Below, in pieces: positions 48,195 through 58,850 of a DNA stretch of 64,000 nt. The notes under the pieces were generated by a model, which ran no database searches, was not told the DNA's origin, and saw only the letters and a program-made list of their open reading frames with translations. The DNA is from Micromonospora yangpuensis (GTDB lineage Bacteria > Actinomycetota > Actinomycetes > Mycobacteriales > Micromonosporaceae): assembly GCF_900091615.1 (NCBI RefSeq), contig NZ_FMIA01000002.1:4836001-4900000 (forward strand). The letters run 5' to 3'. The translations under genes and the position numbers were made by a program. Position 1 is the first letter of the stretch. Each line of letters starts with the position of its first letter.

Positions 48195-48566
48195 ATGGCA
48201 GGCCCGTCCGAACCCGGATCCGCTCTGCACCATCCTGAGTTTGGCGACCTCAGGAATCCCGCCAACGCCCAGAAGCTCCAGGATCATCTGGTAGCGACCG
48301 TGGCTGCGAGTAACGCCGCTGCCGGAACGCCGCAGGAGCAGCAGTTCATAAATGAGCTGTTGCAGCACAAGCGCGGGTACCGGGATGCGGTGCGGTTCCA
48401 CACTGGCGCAGACGGGCTGACCGGTGCGAACCGCAGCATCCTGGACACCTCCCAGGCCGCAGTGCTCTCCTCGACCGGATCGGGTCAACCCGCAACCCAG
48501 GGCAGCTCAGCCAGCCGACCCGCCTCATCAGCCACCGCAGCGCAGTCCACCACCCACCAGCGCTGA
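48195..48566 (+). CDS. 123-aa hypothetical protein with disordered tail
   Basis: ATG with GAGGAG at 48183-48188. Residues 15-85 are helical (NPANAQKLQDHLVATVAASN, EQQFINELLQHKRGYRDAVR), followed by a Ser/Ala/Thr/Gln-rich tail of about 40 residues. No signal peptide or membrane segment is seen. The combination of a small helical head and a low-complexity tail is like several other small proteins in this stretch (48721, 51667, 52831), so they may be products of one island. I do not recognise the family. Confidence 0.7.
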   Translation: MAGPSEPGSALHHPEFGDLRNPANAQKLQDHLVATVAASNAAAGTPQEQQFINELLQHKRGYRDAVRFHTGADGLTGANRSILDTSQAAVLSSTGSGQPATQGSSASRPASSATAAQSTTHQR

Positions 48567-48720
48567 CCCGCCCATCTGTTACGCCCTGCCGCTGCGCCGG
48601 GCGGTCCGTAGCCCGGCCGGGGCCAGGGATGCCGGCTGACCGCCGGCTGGCGGCGAGTACCACGCCGATCCCTGGCCCGAGCTGGCAGCGTCTCCGGGCC
48701 CGACCGTGATCAGTTCTGGT

Positions 48721-49290
48721 TCAGCGCCGTGCCGGCTGCTGGGCGGGGCCCGGTGCGGACTGGGCGGCCGCCTGGTGCGGGCGATGCGGGTCGCTGGCGT
48801 TCTGCTGCTGGCCAGCATGCACCGCGGGGCCGACGCCGTTCAACCTCATCTCGGCAACATTGCTCACCGAGCCCGTGGGACCGGACAGGGGCCGATCCCC
48901 CGGGACGGGGCCGGCCGGCCGGGACGGGAACTGCGCCCTCGTCGCCTTGAGGTCGTTGCTGAACGAGTGACTTCCGAGCCCGTTCTCGTCGAGCACCCGC
49001 TGCATGTTGTCGAGGACGGCGAGGTTCCGCTGCCGCGCCTGCGGTGACACCATCCCGCGCCGGCTGTTGTCAGTCAGGTCAGCCTGCCTGAGTTCGGCGC
49101 GGAGCTGCTCCTGCACCCCGTCAAGATCGCGTACGAGCCTGATGGCGTCGTCCAGGGACCTCATCGCCTCGGCGGGCTTGAAATCGGGGTTGTGGTTGCT
49201 CCACTGCTCCCGTCCGTTCTCGTTCCGGTAGAACCTGTCGCCGCGTTGCTCCCAGCTGTACTCGTCCTGGCTGCTGTAACCGTCTGCCAT
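48721..49290 (-). CDS. DEY-W/NPDF-motif protein, paralog 1
   Basis: 189 aa, ATG with GGAGG six bases upstream. It begins MADGYSSQDEYSWEQRGDRF, YRNENGREQWSNHNPDFKPA, EAMRSLDDAI. This 48-residue start is clearly related to that of the 149-aa protein at 51667-52116 (GYDSPDEYQWNQ, FYRFENDGR, YNPDYQPHQAMRSLRDGI). A helical region (VRDLDGVQEQLRAELRQADL, ARQRNLAVLDNMQRVLDENG) and a Pro/Gln/Ala-rich disordered tail follow. No known domain is recognised and there is no signal peptide. The pair looks like a new small-protein family with a common N-terminal module. Confidence 0.78.
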   Translation of the reverse strand: MADGYSSQDEYSWEQRGDRFYRNENGREQWSNHNPDFKPAEAMRSLDDAIRLVRDLDGVQEQLRAELRQADLTDNSRRGMVSPQARQRNLAVLDNMQRVLDENGLGSHSFSNDLKATRAQFPSRPAGPVPGDRPLSGPTGSVSNVAEMRLNGVGPAVHAGQQQNASDPHRPHQAAAQSAPGPAQQPARR

Positions 49291-49511
49291 GTCGTGCCTC
49301 CACGCCTCGCCTGGTCATGTCCGACCTCCTCACGACGTGGCCGGCACCGGACCGGTTCGGCCCGGTTCGACGGCACTTGGGTGAGCTGGAGCACCTCGTC
49401 GGATGGTTTATCCGGCCCCCTTACCGGGGAGGGGTCACGCCGACCTGCTGCGCGAACGCGTCGACGGCCGGGTCGGTCAGTAGCGTTGATCACCGTGGCT
49501 ACGATCGCCTG

Positions 49512-50465
49512 ATGATCGAGGAGCTGGTCAGCAGGGCGGCGGACGGGGACGAGGACGCGGTCGAGGAGCTGTCCACGATCGCCGACGGCGAGCCGCAGCG
49601 GCTGACGCCGTACCTGGGTGTGCTGTTCGACCGGGACGTGTGGTGGCCGGCGAAGCTGTACCGGGCGGCCGACGCGGACCTGGTCCGGCGGGTCGTCGAA
49701 CGGGTCGACGAGGGCCAGCCGCCGCACCGGCTCAACAACCTGCTCGCCGTCCTGGCGCACAGCGGCCACCCGCTGGCCGAGAGCGCGCTGCGCCGCTGGT
49801 CGACGCAGCCGCCGGCGGGCGCGGAGCGGCTGCACGTCGACCCGGCACGGTACGCCCACGAGGGTGGCTGGGCCCTCGACCCGGACGGCAGCCGACGGGA
49901 CCTGTGTGGCGACACCGCGTACCAGTGGGTCATGCGCGAGGGGCCGCGCCGGGCGACCGACACCACCTGCCCGTGGTGCGGGTCGGCGAGCTGGGCCGTC
50001 GCGGACCTCGACACCGCCGACCCCGCCACCGGTACGGCGTTGGCGCACACCGGCTGGAGCGGCCGGCTGCTGATCGAGACCTGCCACTTCTGCGCCTGCT
50101 ACACGACGTTGTACAGCCAGGTCACGCCGACCGGTACCGCGGTCTGGTGGGCCGGCAACACCCGCCCCGACTGGCTTCCGGCGGCGGCCGGGCCGGACGA
50201 GCCGCCGAGCGTGCTGCCGACGGTGGGGGCGGCCCTGACCAGTCCGTACCAGGCAAGCGCCTGGGACCGGGGCGGTTCGACCCTGGGCGGTCGGCCGGAC
50301 TGGATCCAGGACGCCGAGCATCCCGACTGTCCCGGCTGCGGACAACCCATGGCGTACGTCGGCCTGGTCGGCGGCGCGGACCTGGCCGAGTACGGCGAGG
50401 GCGCCTACTACCTGCACCTGCACCAGCCCTGCGGGTACGCCGCCGTGACGTACCAACAGAGCTGA
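49512..50465 (+). CDS. 317-aa protein with zinc-ribbon-like cysteine pairs
   Basis: ATG at 49512. The N-terminal part is helical and HEAT-like (LVSRAADGDEDAVEELSTIA, LFDRDVWWPAKLYRAADADLV, LNNLLAVLAHSGHPLAESAL), as in DUF1963/YwqG-associated proteins. The C-terminal 200 residues contain CPWCGSASW, CHFCACYTTLY and HPDCPGCGQPMAYVG, three cysteine pairs able to bind zinc, and end with YYLHLHQPCGYAAVTYQQS. The C-terminal section resembles DUF1963-type folds, but I am not certain. There is no signal peptide. It diverges from the paralog 1 gene and converges on the four-repeat protein gene. Confidence 0.75.
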   Translation: MIEELVSRAADGDEDAVEELSTIADGEPQRLTPYLGVLFDRDVWWPAKLYRAADADLVRRVVERVDEGQPPHRLNNLLAVLAHSGHPLAESALRRWSTQPPAGAERLHVDPARYAHEGGWALDPDGSRRDLCGDTAYQWVMREGPRRATDTTCPWCGSASWAVADLDTADPATGTALAHTGWSGRLLIETCHFCACYTTLYSQVTPTGTAVWWAGNTRPDWLPAAAGPDEPPSVLPTVGAALTSPYQASAWDRGGSTLGGRPDWIQDAEHPDCPGCGQPMAYVGLVGGADLAEYGEGAYYLHLHQPCGYAAVTYQQS

Positions 50466-50477
50466 GCCGGGTGGGTG

Positions 50478-51569
50478 CTACCCCTGCCCACGACCGGACG
50501 GGCGGGATCCGGAGGGACCGCCGTGGAACTGGCTCGGGGCCTGGTACTGCGGCGGCAACTGGTAGGACGTCCCGGGCGATGACAGGGCGGCGACTGCGGC
50601 GACACCAGCCGCGTCGCCGGGGCCCGGGACAGCAGGGACGACCCCCACGACGAGACCACGCTCGTCGCGCTCGAGGCGCCAGGTGCCGGCGGGGGTGTCG
50701 TGCCAGGCCTCGAAGTCCCTGAGGTGCCCGTCCGTGATCTTGCTTTCCTTCGGGTGTTTGACTCCCGGCTGGGTCGCCTTCAACCACCCGTGCACGGCGT
50801 GGTGATCGATCACACCGATGCTCAGGAACGTGCCGTAGGCCGAGAAGACCACTCCATCCACATTACGATTTTCCTGGTAGCTGAACTCGTAGGTCCCCGG
50901 AGTAATACCGTTATTTGCCTCGAAATCCCGGAGATGCTCCTCTTTGAGCCTACTGGGCGACGGCGGCCTGCGCTCCGGATAGGCGACCTTCAGCCACTCG
51001 TTCACGACACGGTGATCGAACGAGCCGGTCTCCAGGAACCTGCCGTAGGCCGAGACGACCACGCCGTCCACATGGGGGTTCGGTGGCGTACGATGCAGTT
51101 CGTAGACTCCCAGAGGGATACCGTTCTGTTTCTCGAAATCTCGGAGATGCTCTATGTTGATACGGCTGGCGTGCGGATAATTACCATCCGGGTAGGTCGC
51201 TCTGAGCCATTCGTGGACGGCGTGGTGGTTGATCGATCGGGGAATCAGGGCAGCGGCACTCTCGCCCGCCGCCGCCCTCAGCGCGGTCAGGTCGAGCAGG
51301 AACTCCCGGTAGTTCTCCCGCGGCGTGAGAATCAAGCCCACCACGGTACCGTTCGAGTTTCGTTCCATGCGGTAGGTCCCGACCGGGATCCGGTGGGACC
51401 GCTCGAAGTCCTTGAGTTGGCCGGGGCTTACCCCACCGTTGCTCGGCGGATTGACCCCTACGATTCTGAGCCACTCCCGAACCGTGTGTCGATCCGGCTC
51501 CGTCAGCGCGATCCACAGATCGTCCGTCACTGGGCACAGTCCGGCCTTGAACTCTGCGTACGTCGTCAT
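50478..51569 (-). CDS. Four-repeat protein of unknown function
   Basis: 363 aa, ATG at 51569 with AGGA upstream. After a short start the protein consists of four repeats of about 70 residues. Each has a helix DHxxVxEWLxxxxP, then a SRIxxEHLRDFExxNGIPxG helix-turn, and a strand pair GxYxxxR ... VDGVVxSAYGxFL. Repeats 2 and 3 (about residues 108-250) are closest to each other; repeats 1 and 4 are degenerate. A Pro/Gln/Ser/Gly tail of 40 residues ends it. No signal peptide. I know no named family with this repeat. It could be a binding scaffold with several equivalent sites. Confidence 0.8.
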   Translation of the reverse strand: MTTYAEFKAGLCPVTDDLWIALTEPDRHTVREWLRIVGVNPPSNGGVSPGQLKDFERSHRIPVGTYRMERNSNGTVVGLILTPRENYREFLLDLTALRAAAGESAAALIPRSINHHAVHEWLRATYPDGNYPHASRINIEHLRDFEKQNGIPLGVYELHRTPPNPHVDGVVVSAYGRFLETGSFDHRVVNEWLKVAYPERRPPSPSRLKEEHLRDFEANNGITPGTYEFSYQENRNVDGVVFSAYGTFLSIGVIDHHAVHGWLKATQPGVKHPKESKITDGHLRDFEAWHDTPAGTWRLERDERGLVVGVVPAVPGPGDAAGVAAVAALSSPGTSYQLPPQYQAPSQFHGGPSGSRPSGRGQG

Positions 51570-51666
51570 CCGTTTCCTGCTCCTCCGCGAGAGATCGCCG
51601 CCGTCGCGCCGCACCGGGGGTCACCGGATCCGGTGGCGTCCCGGTCCAGGCGGATCGGATGTCGGA

Positions 51667-52116
51667 TCAGTTTCCGGTGCCGCGGCTGCCCCGCTGCCGG
51701 CGGTCCCGGGTGGAATGGTCCCCAGCGGGCCGGGGTGGCCGCCGGGGCTCGCCGCCCCGACCCGCGCTGCCGGCACCGCGGAGTCTCATCCCGGCGGCCT
51801 CGCTGGCGGCGCCCATCGTCGATGTCGCGGCGTACGACGGCACGCGAGGCCCGCTCAGGTCGATGGCCGGGGACGTGAACGGCAGGTGGCAGTCATCGAT
51901 GCCATCGCGCAGGGATCGCATTGCCTGATGGGGCTGGTAGTCGGGGTTGTAGCTGCTCATCCGCACCCGTCCGTCGTTTTCGAACCGGTAGAACTGGTAC
52001 TGCCCCTGATTCCACTGGTACTCGTCGGGGCTGTCGTAACCGGACGCACCGCCGTCGCTGGTCGGCGAGGCCGACCGCAGCCAGCTGTTCTCCGTACCCC
52101 CGGGGTTGACTGCCAT
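51667..52116 (-). CDS. DEY-W/NPDY-motif protein, paralog 2
   Basis: 149 aa, ATG with GGAGG upstream. Residues 24-70 (GYDSPDEYQWNQGQYQFYRF, ENDGRVRMSSYNPDYQPHQ, AMRSLRDGIDDC) match the start of the 189-aa protein at 48721-49290. The rest is different: LPFTSPAIDLSGPRVPSYAA and then an Arg/Pro/Gly-rich disordered end. The gene is shorter than its paralog and lacks the helical middle. Both copies lie on the minus strand on either side of the four-repeat and zinc-ribbon genes, which suggests a duplicated unit that later took up inserts. Confidence 0.75.
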   Translation of the reverse strand: MAVNPGGTENSWLRSASPTSDGGASGYDSPDEYQWNQGQYQFYRFENDGRVRMSSYNPDYQPHQAMRSLRDGIDDCHLPFTSPAIDLSGPRVPSYAATSTMGAASEAAGMRLRGAGSAGRGGEPRRPPRPAGDHSTRDRRQRGSRGTGN

Positions 52117-52259
52117 CGCGGACCTCCACATCGTCCCTGATCGAACCGACTCCCTGACGACGGCAGCGCCGGCACTCTGGTTCAATCCGGCCGGATGATC
52201 TGCGACACCGCCCGGGGACACGAACACGTGCCGCCGCAGCGGCGGCTAAGGTGTCCGGC

Positions 52260-52748
52260 GTGCCCCGATCCCGTCGTGTCGCCGTATCGCTGATCCTCGT
52301 CGCCGCGCTCACCACCGCCTGCTCCGACGCCGCCGACCCGGTAACCCCGGTTGCGCAGCCCGGTACGACACCGAGCGGCAGTACGACACCGGCCGGTGAG
52401 CCGGCTCCGACCGGTGCCGGTGAATGCGCCACCGTCCAACGTGCCTACCTGGCGTGGCAGAACCCGGCCCTGCCGAACACCGCCGCCGGGTTGGCGACGG
52501 CAGCGGAGGCCGACCTCGAATCGGCCGCAGACCGCAGCGAGACGCTCGCCACGGTCGCGAAGCGGTACGACAACCCGGCCGCGAAGCTCCTGCACAACAC
52601 CGCCGTCGCGCACTCCTTCATGCTGTCCAGCCTCCACCTCGACAAGCTGACCGGTGGCGACGTCGACGGGAAGGCGGCCGGTGCGGCCGACTCGGCAGGC
52701 AGGTTGGAGTCGAGTTACCGGGCGTGGAAGACCGCCGTCTGTTCCTGA
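52260..52748 (+). CDS. Small lipoprotein
   Basis: 162 aa, GTG at 52260 with AAGG eight bases upstream. Lipobox LTTAC with Cys21, a Thr/Pro/Ser/Ala linker to about 48, and a helical domain (ECATVQRAYLAWQNPALPNT, AAGLATAAEADLESAADRSE, TLATVAKRYDNPAAKLLHNT, LESSYRAWKTAVCS) bounded by two cysteines that may form a disulfide. It is exported and lipid-anchored. The helical domain with its alternating Ala pattern resembles other actinomycete lipoproteins of unknown role. It precedes the proline-rich 185-aa gene on the same strand. Confidence 0.78.
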   Translation: MPRSRRVAVSLILVAALTTACSDAADPVTPVAQPGTTPSGSTTPAGEPAPTGAGECATVQRAYLAWQNPALPNTAAGLATAAEADLESAADRSETLATVAKRYDNPAAKLLHNTAVAHSFMLSSLHLDKLTGGDVDGKAAGAADSAGRLESSYRAWKTAVCS

Positions 52749-52830
52749 GCCACGGAAGCGGAACCACCGCCCGAACGTCCGTTCCACCCCCGACCAGGAT
52801 CGTTCTGGTCCGCACCTGACAGGAGCCGCC

Positions 52831-53388
52831 ATGCCCCGCCCCGACGGCCACTACTCGGACTACCCACCCCTTCAGACCGGACAGTCCTACGGCCCCTACG
52901 AGGAGGCGGTCCGGGCCCACCTCGAGCCTGGTGACCCGCGACTCAACCCTTCGAGTGTCTCCTACGTGGGGGACCCGCCGGGGGCCGCAGCCCGACGCCG
53001 GGAGAACCACTTCGAACGGGTCTACCAGCAGATCTGGGGTCCGACGAGCAGCACCTCCCCGCTTACACTGCAGACCAACGTCCGATCGCAGCCGGCCAGC
53101 GGTGAGCCCACCTCGGACTGGTCCGCCACCCCCATCTACGACTCGCCCCAGATCGGCATGGGAAATCCGATGACCGCGGGTGGCAGCCGGACCCGGAACC
53201 CCTGGAGCCAGCCGGCGGGTGCGACCCAGCAGCCCGGCCCGGGTTCGGCGGCGACCAGCGGTGCGGCAGCCGAACGGCTCTCCCAGTATCGGCAGCAGCC
53301 CCCGCCGGGCGGGCGCCGGACCAGTGCGACCGCACACCGCGGCAGCGTGTTCCAGCCTCCGTCCGGCGGCAACGCACCCCAGCGGTAA
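52831..53388 (+). CDS. Proline-rich hypothetical protein (185 aa)
   Basis: ATG with AGGAG at 52821-52825. The first 70 residues (HYSDYPPLQTGQSYGPYEEA, VRAHLEPGDPRLNPSSVSYV, RRRENHFERVYQQIWGPTSS) include a short ordered core; the rest is Pro/Gly/Ser/Gln-rich and probably disordered. No signal peptide or membrane segment is seen. The style resembles the tails of the neighbouring island proteins. I do not recognise it. It lies 82 bases after the lipoprotein gene and 71 before the protease gene on the same strand. Confidence 0.65.
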   Translation: MPRPDGHYSDYPPLQTGQSYGPYEEAVRAHLEPGDPRLNPSSVSYVGDPPGAAARRRENHFERVYQQIWGPTSSTSPLTLQTNVRSQPASGEPTSDWSATPIYDSPQIGMGNPMTAGGSRTRNPWSQPAGATQQPGPGSAATSGAAAERLSQYRQQPPPGGRRTSATAHRGSVFQPPSGGNAPQR

Positions 53389-53459
53389 GGCCCCGCGCAC
53401 AGCGGCAGCGGTGAGCCGCGCGGTGGCATGATCGCGGCCGTCCGGGGTACCAGTCCGGC

Positions 53460-54602
53460 ATGAGGGCGAGCTTTCGGCTCGGGCGGGTCGCGGGCGTACC
53501 GGTCGGGGTGAACTGGAGTGTCCTGGTCATCTTCGCCCTGATCGCCTGGGCGTTGTCGGCCAGCCAGTTCCCCCGGTCGTATCCGGGGCACCCCGGCTGG
53601 CTGTACTGGCTGGCCGGGCTGGCCGCCGCTGTCGTGTTCTTCCTCGGGTTGCTCGCCCACGAGGTGTCCCACGCGATCGTGGCCAAGCGCAACGGGCTGG
53701 CCGTCGAGGGGATCACCCTCTGGCTCTTCGGCGGGGTGGCGGAGCTGAAGGGCGAGGCGCGGGACCCGGGCGCGGAGCTACGGATCGCCGGCATCGGGCC
53801 GCTGGTCAGCCTCCTGCTCGGGGTCTTCTTCGGGGTGATCGCGCTGGGCGTCGCGATGGCCGGAGGCGGCGGGCTGCTGCTCGGTTCGCTGTCCTGGTTG
53901 GCCGGGATCAACGTACTCCTGGCGATCTTCAACATGCTCCCGGCCGCGCCGTTGGACGGTGGCCGGGTGCTGCGGGCCGCGGTGTGGAAGGCGACCGGCG
54001 ACCGGACGCGGGCCACCGTGGTGGCCGCGCGGGCCGGTTGGATCCTCGGCGTGGCGCTGATCGGTTTCGGACTGTGGCGGTTCCTGGTCGGGGCCGGCTT
54101 CGGCGGGCTGTGGCTGGCGTTGATCGGGTGGTTCCTGATCGGCGTGGCCGGCCTGGAGGAGCGCCAGGCCCGAATGGGCAGCGCGCTGCGCGGGGTACGG
54201 GTCGGCGACGTGATGACGCCACAGCCGCAGACCGCCTCCGGGGAGCTGACCGTGGCGGACTTCGTGGACAACTACCTGTTCGCCTACCGACACACGGCGC
54301 TGCCGCTGACCGTCGACGGCGAGCCGGTCGGCCTGGTCACGCTGGACCGGGTACGCGGCACGCCGGTGGAGAAGCGGGCCACCACCCGGCTGGCCGAGGT
54401 GGCCTGCCGCGCCGAGGACCTCGTGCTGGCCGCCCCGGAGGAGGAGCTGACCGACCTGCTCCCCCGGCTCAGCGCCTGCGCCGACGGCCGGGCCCTGGTG
54501 GTCACCGGCGGACAGTTGGTAGGCATCGTCTCCCCCAGCGACATCAGCCGCGCCGTGCAGCGCGGCACCCTACGCGACCAGATCGACGCCGGCAGCCGGT
54601 GA
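53460..54602 (+). CDS. Site-2-type zinc metalloprotease (M50) with CBS pair
   Basis: 380 aa, ATG at 53460. Multiple membrane segments contain the zinc motif LLAHEVSHAI (H67, E68, H71) and the second M50 motif NMLPAAPLDGGRVLRA with the zinc-binding Asp. The C-terminal third (about 240-375) is a CBS domain pair (VGDVMTPQPQTASGELTV, TALPLTVDGEPVGLVTLDRV, GGQLVGIVSPSDISRAVQ). This matches the Rip3/SpoIVFB-like branch of intramembrane proteases, in which CBS domains sense adenine nucleotides. It cuts membrane-bound substrates such as anti-sigma factors; the target is unknown, although the membrane anti-sigma-like protein at 19160-20026 is a possible candidate. Confidence 0.93.
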   Translation: MRASFRLGRVAGVPVGVNWSVLVIFALIAWALSASQFPRSYPGHPGWLYWLAGLAAAVVFFLGLLAHEVSHAIVAKRNGLAVEGITLWLFGGVAELKGEARDPGAELRIAGIGPLVSLLLGVFFGVIALGVAMAGGGGLLLGSLSWLAGINVLLAIFNMLPAAPLDGGRVLRAAVWKATGDRTRATVVAARAGWILGVALIGFGLWRFLVGAGFGGLWLALIGWFLIGVAGLEERQARMGSALRGVRVGDVMTPQPQTASGELTVADFVDNYLFAYRHTALPLTVDGEPVGLVTLDRVRGTPVEKRATTRLAEVACRAEDLVLAAPEEELTDLLPRLSACADGRALVVTGGQLVGIVSPSDISRAVQRGTLRDQIDAGSR

Positions 54603-54635
54603 CGCGGTCAGCCGGTGACGGTCAGCCGGTGACGG

Positions 54636-56868
<2,233 letters not shown>

Positions 56869-57184
56869 CCCACCACCTCGGGCACCGGCAACGTTCCGTT
56901 GGTGTCTGACTCGTGAGACTCGGAGTAGAAGCGGCGGCGTAGACCTTGCCGTCGCAGGTGAAGGCGTTGTCGCTCGTACCCGGCGATCGTCGGATGGGTG
57001 GCCGACGTGCTGGCGACAACCGCTCTCGCCGCAGGCATGCCCACGCCCCGGCACCCACCCGGGCCTCGGAACCGTCCCCGGTTGTGACGCCTACGTGTCG
57101 CCACGGGGAACTGCCGTCACGGATGTCGCGCAACATCCATGATGTTGTCCCCGCCTACCCCGTCCGAGACCCCACAACAAGGAA
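56869..57184. other. Intergenic region, no gene recognised
   Basis: Between the calcium-loop protein and a repeat array. The open frames on both strands are Arg/Pro-rich without ribosome binding sites. It contains a few AT-richer patches (56900-56945, 57120-57180) but no clear regulatory site. Confidence 0.45.
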
Positions 57185-57545
57185 GTTGCCGCCTGCCCAC
57201 GTGCCCGCCTGCCACGGGGCCGCCTGGCCGCGTGCCCGCCTGCCCACGTGGCCGCCTGCCACGGGGCCGCCTGGCCGCGTGGCCGCCTGCCCACGTGCCC
57301 GCCTGCCACGGGGCCGCGTGGCCGCCTGGCCGCCTGCCTGACCGCCGCCTGCCACCTGCCCGACCGCGTGGCCTGACCGCCGCCTGCCACCTGCCCGGCC
57401 GCGTGGCCTGACCGCCGCCTGCCACCTGCCCGGCCGCGTGGCCTGACCGCCGCCTGCCACGTGCCCGCCCGCGCCTGCCGGGCCGCGTGGCCGCCCGGCC
57501 GCCCGCTTGACTGCCGTCTGCCCGCCTGCCAGCTGACCGCCGCCT
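57185..57545. repeat. Intergenic tandem repeats (cctgcc/gccgcctg families)
   Basis: Two nested families: gcccgcctgccacggggccg and variants (57185-57330), then a 35-base unit with cctgaccgccgcctgccacc (about 57340-57460). No coding support and no spacers, so it is not a CRISPR array. Confidence 0.8.
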
Positions 57546-57631
57546 ACCTTGCTGTCTGACCGTCGGTCGGGCGCTGGGGTCGGATGGGTTACACCCGCCG
57601 GCCCACCGCGGTCCTGCGCGACGGGCCGGTG

Positions 57632-57690
57632 GGTGTGAGAGGGGTACCCCGCTCTACCGAATGCGTTAAGAGGGGGCCCTTCCTTACACC
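57632..57690 (-). repeat. Intergenic repeat element, copy 5
   Basis: On the minus strand GTAAGGAAGGGCCCCCTCTT, AACGCATTCGGTAGAG, CGGGGTACCCCTCTCACACC. Its TAA (57684-57686) is the stop codon of the F420-type oxidoreductase gene. Confidence 0.9.
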
Positions 57691-58613
57691 TGGGGGAGGA
57701 CGGTGGTGGCTACCAGGTCCAGGTGGTCCAGGTCGGTGAGGTCGAGGATCTGCAGGTAGATCCGCTGGCTGCCGGCGGCGGCGTACCGGCCGATGGTGTC
57801 GACGACCTCGGCGGGGGTGCCGGCCAGGCCGTTGGCGCGCAGCTCGTCGGCGTCGCGGCCGATGGCGGCGGCCCGGCGTCGGATCTCGTCCTCGGTACGC
57901 CCGCAGCAGAGCACCAGCGCGTTGGAGTAGGTGAGTTCGTCGGCGTCGCGGCCGATCGCGGCGCAGGCCTCGCGGACCCGGCCGAACTGGGCGGTGGTGT
58001 CCTCGACGGAGACGAACGGCAGGTTGAACTCGTCGGCGTAGCGGGCGGCCAGCCGGGGGGTGCGCCGGGGGCCCATGCCGCCGAGCAGGATCGGCGGTCG
58101 GGGTTGCTGGACCGGCTTGGGCAGCGCCGGTGAGCCGCTGACCGGGTAGTACCGGCCGTCGTGGTCGAAGGTCTGGCCGGCCGGGGTGGACCAGAGTCCG
58201 GTGATGACGGCGAGTTGTTCCTCCAGCCGGTCGAAGCGTTCGCCGAGCGGCGGGAACGGGATGCCGTAGGCGCTGTGTTCCTCGGCGTACCAGCCGGTGC
58301 CGATGCCCAGCTCGACCCGGCCGCCGCTCATCGCGTCGACCTGGGCGACGGTGATGGCCAGTGGGCCGGGCAGCCGGAAGGTGGCCGCGCTCATCAGGGT
58401 GCCGAGCCGGATCTGTCGGGTGTCGCGGGCCAGCCCGGCCAGGGTCGTCCAGGCGTCGGTGGGGCCGGGGTCGCCGCTCACCGTACCCATTTTCAGGTAG
58501 TGGTCGGAGCGGAAGAAGGCGGCGTAGCCGGCGTCCTCGGCGCAGCGGGCCACCGTGAGCAGCTGGTCGTAGCTGGCCCCCTGCTGGGGTTCCGTGAAGA
58601 TCCGAAGTTCCAT
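57684..58613 (-). CDS. LLM-class F420/FMN-dependent oxidoreductase
   Basis: 309 aa. ATG at 58613 (MELRIFTEPQQGASYDQLLT); an ATG four codons earlier is possible. Luciferase-like monooxygenase features: AAFFRSDHYLKMG, TRQIRLGTLMSAATFRLPGP, VDAMSGGRVELGIGTGWYAEEHSAYGIPFP, RPPILLGGMGPRRTPRLAARYADEFNL and TPAEVVDTIGRYAAAGSQRI. Actinomycetes use such proteins with coenzyme F420 or FMN to reduce or oxidise varied substrates. The stop codon lies in intergenic repeat copy 5. No partner gene is adjacent and the substrate is unknown. Confidence 0.92.
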   Translation of the reverse strand: MELRIFTEPQQGASYDQLLTVARCAEDAGYAAFFRSDHYLKMGTVSGDPGPTDAWTTLAGLARDTRQIRLGTLMSAATFRLPGPLAITVAQVDAMSGGRVELGIGTGWYAEEHSAYGIPFPPLGERFDRLEEQLAVITGLWSTPAGQTFDHDGRYYPVSGSPALPKPVQQPRPPILLGGMGPRRTPRLAARYADEFNLPFVSVEDTTAQFGRVREACAAIGRDADELTYSNALVLCCGRTEDEIRRRAAAIGRDADELRANGLAGTPAEVVDTIGRYAAAGSQRIYLQILDLTDLDHLDLVATTVLPQV

Positions 58614-58671
58614 GAGGCCGAGCATAGGTAGCGGCCGACCGGCTCGCCTCCGGAAGCTCGGATCGAAAATT

Positions 58672-58698
58672 CTTGCAGTGTTTGCAGGAGCACGCAAG
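58672..58698 (+). promoter_or_regulatory. Amylase operator repeats, upstream cluster
   Basis: CTTGCAGTG-TTTGCAGGA, two 9-base direct units (58672-58689), followed by an inverted CACGCAAG (58691-58698). CTTGCAG-type repeats flank alpha-amylase promoters in streptomycetes and act in MalR (Reg1) control. Confidence 0.65.
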
Positions 58699-58734
58699 GG
58701 CGACTTCATCAGGTGACCACTTCGAAATGGGTGG

Positions 58735-58763
58735 TTCACAATCACCCACATCACTGCTACGGT
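58735..58763 (+). promoter_or_regulatory. Promoter of alpha-amylase gene
   Basis: -35 TTCACA (58735-58740), a 17-base spacer, -10 TACGGT (58758-58763), lying between the two operator clusters and 88 bases before the start codon. Confidence 0.65.
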
Positions 58764-58781
58764 CTCGGCAACCCGCAACTT

Positions 58782-58799
58782 CTTGCGTAACTTGCAGGA
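58782..58799 (+). promoter_or_regulatory. Amylase operator repeats, downstream cluster
   Basis: CTTGCGTAA-CTTGCAGGA, two 9-base direct units just after the promoter, positioned to block transcription when a MalR-like LacI-family repressor binds both clusters. Confidence 0.65.
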
Positions 58800-58850
58800 A
58801 GCTTTGCCGTCCACTGGTCGGCAAACCGCTCCCGTCCCCCAGGAGAGTCG

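Noticed and set aside
57185..57545. Second repeat region considered as CRISPR
   Set aside because: No spacers of constant length; nested GC-rich slippage repeats only.
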